Assembly (NCBI RefSeq): GCF_024345795.1
Contig: NZ_JAGQBU010000008.1
Span: 41,960 to 105,959 of the forward strand
Source of the DNA: Synechococcus sp. J7-Johnson
GTDB taxonomy: Bacteria; Cyanobacteriota; Cyanobacteriia; PCC-6307; Cyanobiaceae
DNA: 64,000 nt
Direction of reading: 5' to 3'
Below, in pieces: positions 43,095 to 51,002 of the stretch. Numbering within the stretch: position 1 is the stretch's first letter; each line of letters starts with the position of its first letter. The notes under the pieces are model-generated. The model searched no databases and was not told the DNA's origin. It saw nothing but the letters and a program-made list of their open reading frames with translations. Made by a program: the position numbers and the translations under genes.

Positions 43095-44243
43095 CTACGG
43101 CAGGGGGTCGAGGCAGTCGGTGCGGGCGGCCGCCAGCCGAGCGGCCCAGGCGGCGGCGTAGGCCCGGTTGGCCTCATGGGCCGCCGGTTCGGGGCTGTTC
43201 AGGGGATGGGGGAAAGTGCCACGGATGGCTGCGTTGGTGACGCAGAACATCGACTTCTGGAAGCTCATGCAGATCTTCACGCGTACGTCGCCCTCACCCC
43301 GGGTGCGCTTGCGGTAGAGCCCATCCAGCCGTTGCGGCAGGTGACGGAACATGTCCTGCATCAGCAGGCTGGGGGGTATGCCGGCTCCCATTGTCGGGAG
43401 TGGATCGGCGAACAGGGCTCCGTAGGCGAACTTGGCCTGATCCGGGGAGATCTGCTGAGCCTGGGCATTGAAGCTCACAGTGCCCAGGAACGGCAAACCT
43501 CGCAAGAAAACCGCCTCCACGTAGGGCACGGCCACATCCACCAGGAAGGTGAGCCCCGCCTCCGGTGGCAGCACCCAGAGGTGCTCACCCGCCACCGCCA
43601 CCCCGTAGGTGATCGGGTTGGCGGCGGCGGCCACCAGGCCGTCCTTGATGAACTCCACCACCGCCTCGATCGAAGCCACGCTGCCGTCGGCTTCGGCGCG
43701 GGCCAGATCAAGGAACAGATCGCTCATCACCCGCCAGAACTGGCCAAGGGCGTGGGTCGTGGCCGCCGTGCGGATCATCTCGATCAGGAAGCCCGAAAAC
43801 AGCGGATGCAGCATGGCCAGCAACGGATCGCGCCGGGTCTTGCGGCGGATGATCACGGCGCAGCTCTCGGCGAAAGCCGCAGAATCAAGGTATGCATCGA
43901 GGCCGCCGGTGCCGTGCCAGAGCATCGCCTTCATGCAGTATTCGGCGTACTCGAAATTGATCCGATCGTGGTTGAGGTGGCGCCAGATCTTCGCGGGGCT
44001 CTTCTCGCCATCCAGGTACTTGAACAGCGGCACTGGCACCAGAAACTGATGTTCGGCCTGGAAGATCAGGTTGGTGCTGTAGGCATCGAGCACCTCCCCG
44101 TAGCTTTTGAGCACATCCACCACTTCGATCAGATGCTCGCGGCTCTCGGCCAGCAGCGTCTGCCCCGTCAGCAGTTTTTCCTCCAACTCGGCGGCGGCGG
44201 GCATGCCACCGCTATGAACCAGCTCGGCCGGGATGATCGGCAT
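43095..44243 (-). CDS. chpX: CO2 hydration protein ChpX/ChpY (CupB/CupA type)
   Basis: 382 residues from the ATG at 44243, which shares one base with the ndhD4 stop. ELVHSGGMPAAAELEEKLL at the start, YAEYCMKAMLWHGTGG, FWRVMSDLFLDLARAE and the long VDVAVPYVEAVFLRGLPFLG region match the Chp proteins, which attach to a specialised NDH-1 complex and convert CO2 to bicarbonate using redox energy. The order ndhF-ndhD-chp is the NDH-1 CO2-uptake arrangement; ChpX (the constitutive, low-affinity NDH-I4 system) is preferred over ChpY because there is only one set and it sits in an alpha-cyanobacterium, but the choice is not proven. Confidence 0.85.
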   Translation of the reverse strand: MPIIPAELVHSGGMPAAAELEEKLLTGQTLLAESREHLIEVVDVLKSYGEVLDAYSTNLIFQAEHQFLVPVPLFKYLDGEKSPAKIWRHLNHDRINFEYAEYCMKAMLWHGTGGLDAYLDSAAFAESCAVIIRRKTRRDPLLAMLHPLFSGFLIEMIRTAATTHALGQFWRVMSDLFLDLARAEADGSVASIEAVVEFIKDGLVAAAANPITYGVAVAGEHLWVLPPEAGLTFLVDVAVPYVEAVFLRGLPFLGTVSFNAQAQQISPDQAKFAYGALFADPLPTMGAGIPPSLLMQDMFRHLPQRLDGLYRKRTRGEGDVRVKICMSFQKSMFCVTNAAIRGTFPHPLNSPEPAAHEANRAYAAAWAARLAAARTDCLDPLP

Positions 44244-45805
44244 CAGCCCAACCCTCCCGCCTGCAGCCCCAGCAATGGCCCTGACGCCAGCTGCAGTGCC
44301 GATACAAGGGCCGGCAGCTGGGCGATCGCCGTGCACGTGCTCTCACTCAGGCGCCCCAGACCAGCGGGCAGCAGACCGATCGCCACCACCGCCATCGCCA
44401 GTCCCGTCGCCGGAATCGTTTCCCGGGGTGCCACCGGCGCCAGCTGCACATCCAGGCGACCGTGGGCCACAGGATCGGTCGCCGGAGTGATCGCCAGCCG
44501 GCCGAAGAAGGCGCGGTTCACCAGCAGCAGGAAGTACACCGCCGTCAGGCCCGAGCCCAGCATCGAGAGCAGGGTGGCCAGCGGGTAGGCGCTGATGCTG
44601 CCGCGGAACACCATGAACTCGGAGATGAAGCCCGCCATGCCGGGCATGCCGGCGCTGGCCATGACACCAAGAATCATGAGCGTGCCGGTGAACGGCAGGC
44701 CCCGCTCCGGGTTGAGCAGCCCGTGCAGCACAGTCAGGTCGCGGGTGCCGGTCTTGCGGTACACGATCCCCACCAGCAGGAACAGCAGCGCCGAGATCAG
44801 GCCGTGGCTCACCATCTGGAACACCGCCCCGAGGATCGCCACCGGCGTGGCCGCCGCCGCCGCCAGCAGGATGTAGCCCATGTGGCCCACCGAGCTGTAG
44901 GCCACCATCCGCTTCATGTCCTTCTGGGCAATCGCCGCCAGCGAACCGAACAGCACTGACACCGCAGCCCAGATCGCCAGCCCTGGTGCAAGCTGTGCCC
45001 AGGCCTCCGGGAACAGTCCCAGGCAGAAGCGCAGCAGGCCGTAGGTGCCGAGCTTCAGCAGCACCCCTGCCAGTAGAACCGACACCGGCGTGGATGCCTG
45101 GGTGTGGGCATCCGGCAGCCAGTTGTGGAAAGGGAACAGCGGCACCTTGATGCCGAAGCCGATCAACAGCGCCCCAAGCAGCAACAGTTGGCTGCCCATC
45201 GCCAGCTGCTCGCTGCTGACCGGTGTGAGGCTGAAATCGACAGTGCCCGTGGCCAGGGCCAACCCCAGGAAGGCACCCAGGATCAGCATTCCCGACACCG
45301 CCGTGAAGATCAGGAACTTGGTGGCCGCATAAGCACGGTTGGCACCGCCCCAGATGCTGATCAGGGCCCAGAGCGGGATCAGCTCCAGCTCATAGAAGAG
45401 GAAGAAGAGCAGCAGGTTCTCAGCCAGGAAAGCGCCGTTCACAGCCCCACTGATCACCAACAACAGGGCGAAGTAGAGGCGCGGACGCTGGCTGATGTCT
45501 CGCGTGCAGATCGCCGACACCAGCGTGAGCGCGCCGTTGATCAGCACGAGCGGCATCGACAGGCCGTCGACGCCGAGCCGGTACTCGAGCCCGAGGCCGC
45601 TCACCCAGGGCAGCGCCTCCTGCAGCTGCATGGCGCTGCTGCTGGGATCAAAGCGGGCAAGCACGATCAGGCTCCAGGCCAGTTGCAGGCCGAGCACTAC
45701 CAAGGCAATCACCCGTAGCCGCCCTGGGGGCAGCTGGCCTGGCCAGAGCACGAGTGCCAGAGCGCCGGCGAAGGGGATCAGCAGCAGGATGCTCAGCATT
45801 GGCAT
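44243..45805 (-). CDS. ndhD4: NAD(P)H-quinone oxidoreductase subunit NdhD4
   Basis: 520 residues from the ATG at 45805, chosen because GGAG precedes it by 6 bases; GTG at 45817 is an alternative. A 14-helix antiporter-like membrane protein with the conserved charged residues in FLFYELELIPLWALI, IGFGIKVPLFPFHNWLPDAHTQASTPVSVLLAGVLLKLGTYG (read in parts) and AIAQKDMKRMVAYSSVGHMG. NdhD4 partners with NdhF4 and ChpX in the CO2-converting NDH-1 complex in the thylakoid membrane. Stop and chpX start overlap. Assignment to the D3/D4 class rests on the gene order. Confidence 0.92.
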   Translation of the reverse strand: MPMLSILLLIPFAGALALVLWPGQLPPGRLRVIALVVLGLQLAWSLIVLARFDPSSSAMQLQEALPWVSGLGLEYRLGVDGLSMPLVLINGALTLVSAICTRDISQRPRLYFALLLVISGAVNGAFLAENLLLFFLFYELELIPLWALISIWGGANRAYAATKFLIFTAVSGMLILGAFLGLALATGTVDFSLTPVSSEQLAMGSQLLLLGALLIGFGIKVPLFPFHNWLPDAHTQASTPVSVLLAGVLLKLGTYGLLRFCLGLFPEAWAQLAPGLAIWAAVSVLFGSLAAIAQKDMKRMVAYSSVGHMGYILLAAAAATPVAILGAVFQMVSHGLISALLFLLVGIVYRKTGTRDLTVLHGLLNPERGLPFTGTLMILGVMASAGMPGMAGFISEFMVFRGSISAYPLATLLSMLGSGLTAVYFLLLVNRAFFGRLAITPATDPVAHGRLDVQLAPVAPRETIPATGLAMAVVAIGLLPAGLGRLSESTCTAIAQLPALVSALQLASGPLLGLQAGGLG

Positions 45806-45829
45806 AGGTGGCTCCACCTGGGGTTCGGG

Positions 45830-47698
45830 CTATCCATGCAGCCACTGCAACCACTGCAGCGAGGCAAGCAGCAGCACGATCGCCAGCACCACCGTGAGCA
45901 GGTAGCTCTGCAGCTGGCCGCTTACGCCGAGCTTGAGGCCATCGGCGCTGGCCAGAGACAGCCGTCCGATTCCGTTCACCAGGCCATTCACCACCCTGCT
46001 GTCGAGCCAGTCGCTCAGCCTGGCCAGGCCGGCCACCGCCGCGACGATCGTGGCCCGGTAGATGCGATCGGTGTAGAAGTCGGAGGCGAGCAGATCCTGC
46101 AGCACTCGCAGCGGCTGGAGCAAAGAGCGCGACCAGAACTTATGAAGCTGCGCCACAGCGCCGGCTGCCACACCGACCAGCCCGCTGGAGACGACTGCAA
46201 TGGCCACCGGCAGGGAGAACGAGGCGATGCCAGGAACAGGATCGAGTCGGGCCATCAGTGCCGGCATCAGCGCCACCAGCACCGTGAGGCTCACCATCGG
46301 CAGCGCCATCAGCCAGTTCACCTCCGGCGCGCGCTTGGTTTTGGGCATCGCCGGGCCAAGGAACACGTGCCGGTAGACGCGGGTGAGGTTGAAGGCGGTG
46401 AGTGCGTTGGTTAGCAGGCAGACGGCCGCAAAGAAGGGCTGCTGGTGGGCGAAGGTCTCAACCAGCAGCCCGAAGCACCAGAAGCAGCCAAGGGGCAACA
46501 GGCCTACCAGGCCCGCGGAGCCCACCAGGTAGGCGCTGGTGGTGGCGGGCATGCGTGAGCCGAGGCCGCCCAGTTCGGTGAGGTCCTGACAGTTGGTGGT
46601 GGCGATGATGCTGCCCACGCTCATGAATAACAATGCCTTGGACAGGCCGTGGGCAAACAGCAGCAGCAGCGCGATCGCAGGTTGCTGCAGAGCAATCGCG
46701 ATGAACACAAGCCCCAGATAGGAGGTGGTGGAATACGAGAAGGCCCGTTTGATGTCCACCTGGGCGATTGCGACCAGGGCGCCGGCCACGGCGCTGATCG
46801 TGCCCACCACCAGCAAAACGGTTGTGGCCAGAGGGGAGAAACGCAGCAGTGGCATCACCTTCATCAGCACCAGGGCGCCGGCGGTGACGACCACCGAGTT
46901 GCGCAGGATCGAGGCGGGGTTCGGCCCCTCCATCGCCTCATCGAGCCATAAGTGCATCGGGAACTGGGCGCACTTGCCCATCGGCCCGGCGATCAGCCCA
47001 AGCCCCAGCAGCGTGCCGGCCAGGGGCGTGAGCGCACCACTGGCGTCGGCCTCAGCGGCCCAGACGTAGAGATCCTGGAACTCCATCGAGCCCGCCCAGG
47101 CCGAAAGCGCCACCATCCCCATCAGCAGCAGCACATCGCCCACCCGCTTGGTGAGGAAGGCGTCGCGAGCGGCCGTGACCACCAGTGGCTGGGCGTACCA
47201 GAACCCCACCAGCAGATAGGTGGAGAGGGTGAGCATCTCCAGCAGGAAATAGCTCATGAACAAACTGCTGCTGAGCACCACACCTGCCAGGGCTCCCTCG
47301 AAGAAGCCAACCAGCGCGTAGAAGCGGGCCAGCGACCATTCCTTGTCGAGGTAGCCGAGGGCGTACACCTGGCCCAGCAGGCTCAAGCCCGTCACCAGCT
47401 CGAGCGCCGCCAGGTTGGTGAGCGAGAGGTCGAAGCCGATGCGCAGGTCAAGGTCGGCGGCCTGGAACCAGGGGAACTCCAGGTGCTGGGGGCCGAGCTG
47501 CCACACCTGCTGCAGGATCAGGCTGCCGTGGATCACCGCCAGCAGCGTGACCAGCAGGTTCAGGTAAGCCGCTGGGCGTGGACCGTTGCGCTTGAACCAG
47601 CCCGCCGCCCACGGCAGCGACAGCAGCATGCCGCTGAATCCGTATAGAGGGATCAACCAGACCAGCTGGATCGGCAGGGACAGGGAGGGGGCGGACAA
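45830..47698 (-). CDS. ndhF4: NAD(P)H-quinone oxidoreductase subunit NdhF4
   Basis: 622 residues with a TTG start, needed to keep the N-terminal LVWLIPLYGFSGMLLSLPWA. Around 15 membrane helices; conserved features include DLDLRIGFDLSLTNLAALELV, WSLARFYALVGFFEGALAG, LWLDEAMEGPNPASILRNS and AIAQVDIKRAFSYSTTSYLG, characteristic of the NdhF3/F4 subgroup rather than respiratory NdhF1. It forms the distal antiporter module of the CO2-uptake NDH-1. It is followed after 24 bases by ndhD4 and preceded by a ferritin-like gene in the carboxysome series. Confidence 0.92.
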   Translation of the reverse strand: MSAPSLSLPIQLVWLIPLYGFSGMLLSLPWAAGWFKRNGPRPAAYLNLLVTLLAVIHGSLILQQVWQLGPQHLEFPWFQAADLDLRIGFDLSLTNLAALELVTGLSLLGQVYALGYLDKEWSLARFYALVGFFEGALAGVVLSSSLFMSYFLLEMLTLSTYLLVGFWYAQPLVVTAARDAFLTKRVGDVLLLMGMVALSAWAGSMEFQDLYVWAAEADASGALTPLAGTLLGLGLIAGPMGKCAQFPMHLWLDEAMEGPNPASILRNSVVVTAGALVLMKVMPLLRFSPLATTVLLVVGTISAVAGALVAIAQVDIKRAFSYSTTSYLGLVFIAIALQQPAIALLLLFAHGLSKALLFMSVGSIIATTNCQDLTELGGLGSRMPATTSAYLVGSAGLVGLLPLGCFWCFGLLVETFAHQQPFFAAVCLLTNALTAFNLTRVYRHVFLGPAMPKTKRAPEVNWLMALPMVSLTVLVALMPALMARLDPVPGIASFSLPVAIAVVSSGLVGVAAGAVAQLHKFWSRSLLQPLRVLQDLLASDFYTDRIYRATIVAAVAGLARLSDWLDSRVVNGLVNGIGRLSLASADGLKLGVSGQLQSYLLTVVLAIVLLLASLQWLQWLHG

Positions 47699-47721
47699 GT
47701 TGGGGGCGCAGAGGGCCGGAC

Positions 47722-48189
47722 CTAGAAGGTGGCTCGCTCACGCAGGCGTGCCGGGCCGGCGTTGAGAACGGCCAGCCAATGGTTGAGTTCCTCGCCGTGT
47801 TGTCGTTCCTCGCTCCATAAGTCCTGGAAGAAGGTGGAGTTGGCTTCATCACCGATCAGCAGGCAGAAACGACTTGCCTCGGCATACAGCTCAATCAGTT
47901 CGTCCTCCAGCACGATATTCAGTTGCAGCAGCCCGAACAGGTCGCGGGCGATGCTCACCGGCTTCAGCTGGGACGCGGCAGGCGCTACGCCGAGACGAAG
48001 CATCTGTTGCACCAGCCGCTCGGCATGCTGCATCTCCTCGACCGTTTCCTGGCGGAACCGGTCGGCGGAACCGCCATCGCCCCAGAGGGCGAGCAGGGAG
48101 GCCTGGGTCATGTACTGCTGAACCGCGGACAGTTCCAGGCTCAGAGTTCGTCCCAGATAGCCCAGCACCCGAGGGTGAACGGTCTCCAT
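47722..48189 (-). CDS. Carboxysome-operon ferritin-like (bacterioferritin-like) protein
   Basis: 155 residues. A four-helix bundle with the di-iron ligands in place: E in LELSAVQQY, E and H in EEMQHAER, E in EDELIELY and EERQHGEE. This is the ferritin-like protein often encoded near alpha-carboxysome genes. It might store iron or oxidise Fe(II); a direct carboxysome role has not been shown to my knowledge. It lies 5 bases after csoS1E and 23 before ndhF4, in the same direction. No heme-ligand methionine is obvious. Confidence 0.85.
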   Translation of the reverse strand: METVHPRVLGYLGRTLSLELSAVQQYMTQASLLALWGDGGSADRFRQETVEEMQHAERLVQQMLRLGVAPAASQLKPVSIARDLFGLLQLNIVLEDELIELYAEASRFCLLIGDEANSTFFQDLWSEERQHGEELNHWLAVLNAGPARLRERATF

Positions 48190-48194
48190 GGTGA

Positions 48195-48818
48195 TCAGCT
48201 CCTGCGCTCAGCGCCGCTGAAGGCAAGGATCGGCTCCAGTTCGCTGTGGGGGCGGGCAATGATGTGGGCAGCCACAAGGCCATCTCCCACACGCTCGCAG
48301 GCATCGGCCCCGGCGCGCACGGCGGCGTTGACTGCACCGGTTTCGCCGCGCACCATCACGGTCACGTAGCCGCCACCCACGAATTCACGGGAGATCATCG
48401 TCACTTCAGCGGCCTTGGTCATGGCGTCAGCCGCCTCGATCGCGGGTACGAGGCCGCGGGTCTCGATCATGCCGAGAGCAATGCCGTGCGGAGTAGATGC
48501 CATGGCTTTGGAGGGGGAGGAGGGGGACTTGGGGGGAGGTGTGGTGCCACCGGAGCGGCCGCGGCTGGCGGCAGCCGGGGTGCTGCTGCTGGCCCTGGCC
48601 GAGGGGCTGGGAGCCGCTGCTGCTGGGGCTGAGGCAGGGCTGCTGCCACTGGTCGCGGATGAACCTGGGGCTGGAGGCGGGTCCACGGGTTTGTCCGCAG
48701 GGGAGGGGGGTGTGGGTGTGGCCGAGGCGGGAAGTGCCTTGGCCGCGGCAGCTCGGCTCACACCACTGCTGGCGCTGCTGCGCCTGGAGGAGGGTTGGCG
48801 GGAGGAGGGTGTGGCCAT
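48195..48818 (-). CDS. csoS1E: CsoS1E, BMC-H shell protein with long disordered N-terminal extension
   Basis: 207 residues. Residues 1-105 are Pro/Ser/Ala-rich and without structure (many PPAP, SSAS and APAAA stretches, plus several Arg). From ~106 the sequence is a complete BMC-H domain (GIALGMIETRGLVPAIEAAD, REFVGGGYVTVMVRGE, then GLVAAHIIARPH), nearly the same as CsoS1A in this window. It forms hexamers of the alpha-carboxysome shell; the extension may face the lumen or cytosol and recruit other proteins. The start at 48818 leaves 46 bases to the csoS4B stop. Confidence 0.88.
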   Translation of the reverse strand: MATPSSRQPSSRRSSASSGVSRAAAAKALPASATPTPPSPADKPVDPPPAPGSSATSGSSPASAPAAAAPSPSARASSSTPAAASRGRSGGTTPPPKSPSSPSKAMASTPHGIALGMIETRGLVPAIEAADAMTKAAEVTMISREFVGGGYVTVMVRGETGAVNAAVRAGADACERVGDGLVAAHIIARPHSELEPILAFSGAERRS

Positions 48819-48864
48819 GGATCGAGCTGGGCTGACGGCAGGGAGAAGGTGGAGGGAAGGGGGA

Positions 48865-49116
48865 TCAACCGTCTGGATCCCAGAGATCAATGATCCCAGC
48901 AATCGTGAGGTCGGTCTGGGTGTCGGGAACGCCTGTGGCAAAGCGAGCGGCGGAGCCACTGGCGGTGAACACCCAGTTGCCTGGTGCGGCGCCCACCGGA
49001 TCGACGGCCACCATCAACTTGCCTTTGGTGGAGCGCAGGATGCGGAGTTGCCAGTGGAGCAGGCCTCCCACCCGTTGGCTGCAGACGAGGGAGCCGGTGA
49101 CTTGCATGATTTCCAT
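48865..49116 (-). CDS. csoS4B: CsoS4B, pentameric shell vertex protein (BMC-P)
   Basis: 83 residues. MEIMQVTGSLVCSQRVGGL, a central KLMVAVDPVGAAPGNWVFTASGSAAR and the C-terminal LTIAGIIDLWD are the CcmL/EutN-fold hallmarks. Five copies cap an icosahedral vertex of the carboxysome and prevent leaks of CO2. Its ATG shares one base with the csoS4A stop (TGATG), so the two vertex proteins are coupled. Length and order match the alpha-carboxysome standard. Confidence 0.93.
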   Translation of the reverse strand: MEIMQVTGSLVCSQRVGGLLHWQLRILRSTKGKLMVAVDPVGAAPGNWVFTASGSAARFATGVPDTQTDLTIAGIIDLWDPDG

Positions 49117-49400
49117 CAGGCTGCTCCAGAACGTGGCTGCGGAACAGGTAGGCCAGCATCCGGGTCCCAGTGGTCGATGATCCCCACGATCGTGAGGTCG
49201 CTGGGATAAGACTTACTCCCAGCGGCTTCACGGGCTGCGGAACTGCCCACACAGATCACCCAGTCGCCGGGGATGCAGCCCACGGCGTCGACGGCCACCT
49301 TCTGTGAACTGCCATCCAGCACCACCTGGAGATGCTTGTGCTCGAATTCGGGGATTCGGTTGGTGGACACCAGAGGCTTGAGAACTTTGCAGATCAGCAT
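49116..49400 (-). CDS. csoS4A: CsoS4A, pentameric shell vertex protein (BMC-P)
   Basis: 94 residues. MLICKVLKPLVSTNRIPEFE opens the protein, followed by QKVAVDAVGCIPGDWVICVGSSAARE and DLTIVGIIDHWDPD. It is a paralogue of CsoS4B and caps vertices. It begins one base after the csoSCA stop and overlaps csoS4B by one base, so all three are coupled. The C-terminal tail (PVPQPRSGAA) extends past the fold. Confidence 0.93.
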   Translation of the reverse strand: MLICKVLKPLVSTNRIPEFEHKHLQVVLDGSSQKVAVDAVGCIPGDWVICVGSSAAREAAGSKSYPSDLTIVGIIDHWDPDAGLPVPQPRSGAA

Positions 49401-49401
49401 C

Positions 49402-50964
49402 TCAATGACCTCCGGCTGGTTCCAGCTTGATCGAGGACCCGACCGTTTCGGCGGGAACGTGACGATCGCGGTCGCGCACGCTCAGCAACGTGTGCAGAAG
49501 ACCGCTGCCCACCAGATCGGGATAGCGGTTGCGAATGGCGTCATCTGTCCGCTGGCAGTAGAGCACGGCCCGTTCACGGGCCCCAGGCACACTGCCGTGG
49601 TAGTCGAAACGAATCACCACCGGGATAGGCAGTCCGCGGGACACGTTCAGTCCCTTGAAGATCTTCACGCCTACATCGAGATCAGCAGCCCCTTCCTCGA
49701 CGGTGTCCATGTGGGCGAAGTAAGTGAGATTGCGTAGATGAATCTCCTTGAAACCGATGCCGACACCGATGAAGCGCTCGGCATGGCCCGCATCTGCGTA
49801 GGCGGCATCGTGATATGTACGCACGAAATCGATCTGGGAGATGTTGTGCTCGATCAGGCGGGCGATCAGCCGCCCCATCCCCGGATCGACGGCACCGTCG
49901 GGAACCCCTTCGCCGTTGCCTGAGCGGGCGGCCAGCACCAGGGCATGCACCCGGTCCCGGGCGGCCTCGGCGGGGAGATCCTGGGTGGCGCTGTACACCT
50001 CAAGAGCATCGAGCCAGCGCTCCTGATCGGTGTGGCCGTTCACATCGGGCACATGGACACGGATGGCATCGGTGTCAGTGTCCAGCCCGATCAGGAGCAG
50101 GTCGACGGAGGCCCCGCAGCAGAAGCTGTTCTCCACCGCCTGCTGGAACTCCTGCAGGCGGAGCAGTCCCCCGGCTGCGGCGGCGGCATCGTTGGAGCCA
50201 TGGGCAGCACACCCCTCATGGCTGGGATCCCTGGAGCTGAAGTGATACACCACCACCTTCAGGTAGCGGGTGGGCTCATGGGCGCCATTGGGCCGGGCTT
50301 CCCGGTAGCGCAGATGCTCGGTGCGCACCCAGCGGTCGACGGTGTTCTCCACATCGAACATCGCGCCGGCATGGGGACGGCGGCGGACGGATCCGAAGGG
50401 GAGACGCAGGGCATAGGCGATGGCATGGGCCAGGCGACCATCCGCACAGGGGCTCACATCCAGCAGATGAAAGCCACAGGAGAGCAGAAAGGCATTGAAG
50501 GACTCGGCGCTCTCGCTTCCCTCTTGACCCTGGAGCGGATCGTCGCGGAAAAAGCTGGCACTGACCTGCTCATAGGCCTCGTACAGGCACCACGCGAACA
50601 GGCTGCGCATGTCGAGTTGGCTGACCCAGGCCGACTCCAGAATCGTGGCGGGCAATGCATGGCCGAGCTCTGCGAGGGCATGGCGCTGGGCCTGCTCCAC
50701 AAAGTCGTCGTCGTGTTGCAGGGCCGATAGCCGCTTGAGCACCGGCACGATCCGGTCAAACGACTGCTTCACCTGGCTGTCGTAGGCCTGGAGGCGTTCG
50801 TTGGCCGCTGCATCGCTGAGCGGATGAAGCTTCAGGACCGCAGTGAAGCGGTTCGCTCTCCCCAGCCCTGAGCCGGAAAGAGAGGAGCTGGGAGCGGGAC
50901 GGCGGGCTGGGGCCGTGGGAGCCAGGGGCCTCTCGGCGGAGCCGTAGCGGCGGGGGCGGGGCAA
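49402..50964 (-). CDS. csoSCA: CsoSCA (CsoS3), epsilon-class carboxysomal carbonic anhydrase
   Basis: 520 residues. The start is a TTG at 50964; an in-frame stop lies two codons upstream, so nothing longer is possible, and later codons would cut the basic N-terminal peptide (PRPRRYGSAERP), the likely Rubisco- or shell-binding tail. Zinc ligands: C in VSPCADGRLAH, H in CAAHGSNDA, C in NSFCCGASVD. The C-terminal domain is the decayed second catalytic domain of this class. It converts bicarbonate to CO2 inside the carboxysome. It lies 39 bases downstream of csoS2. Confidence 0.95.
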   Translation of the reverse strand: MPRPRRYGSAERPLAPTAPARRPAPSSSLSGSGLGRANRFTAVLKLHPLSDAAANERLQAYDSQVKQSFDRIVPVLKRLSALQHDDDFVEQAQRHALAELGHALPATILESAWVSQLDMRSLFAWCLYEAYEQVSASFFRDDPLQGQEGSESAESFNAFLLSCGFHLLDVSPCADGRLAHAIAYALRLPFGSVRRRPHAGAMFDVENTVDRWVRTEHLRYREARPNGAHEPTRYLKVVVYHFSSRDPSHEGCAAHGSNDAAAAAGGLLRLQEFQQAVENSFCCGASVDLLLIGLDTDTDAIRVHVPDVNGHTDQERWLDALEVYSATQDLPAEAARDRVHALVLAARSGNGEGVPDGAVDPGMGRLIARLIEHNISQIDFVRTYHDAAYADAGHAERFIGVGIGFKEIHLRNLTYFAHMDTVEEGAADLDVGVKIFKGLNVSRGLPIPVVIRFDYHGSVPGARERAVLYCQRTDDAIRNRYPDLVGSGLLHTLLSVRDRDRHVPAETVGSSIKLEPAGGH

Positions 50965-51002
50965 GGTTCAGTGCTGCGACAGGAAGGAACGTGGAGAGAG
51001 AC

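Noticed and set aside
43023..44588. A 521-codon frame antisense to chpX/ndhD4
   Set aside because: Same reason: shadow of codon bias, with no domain structure.
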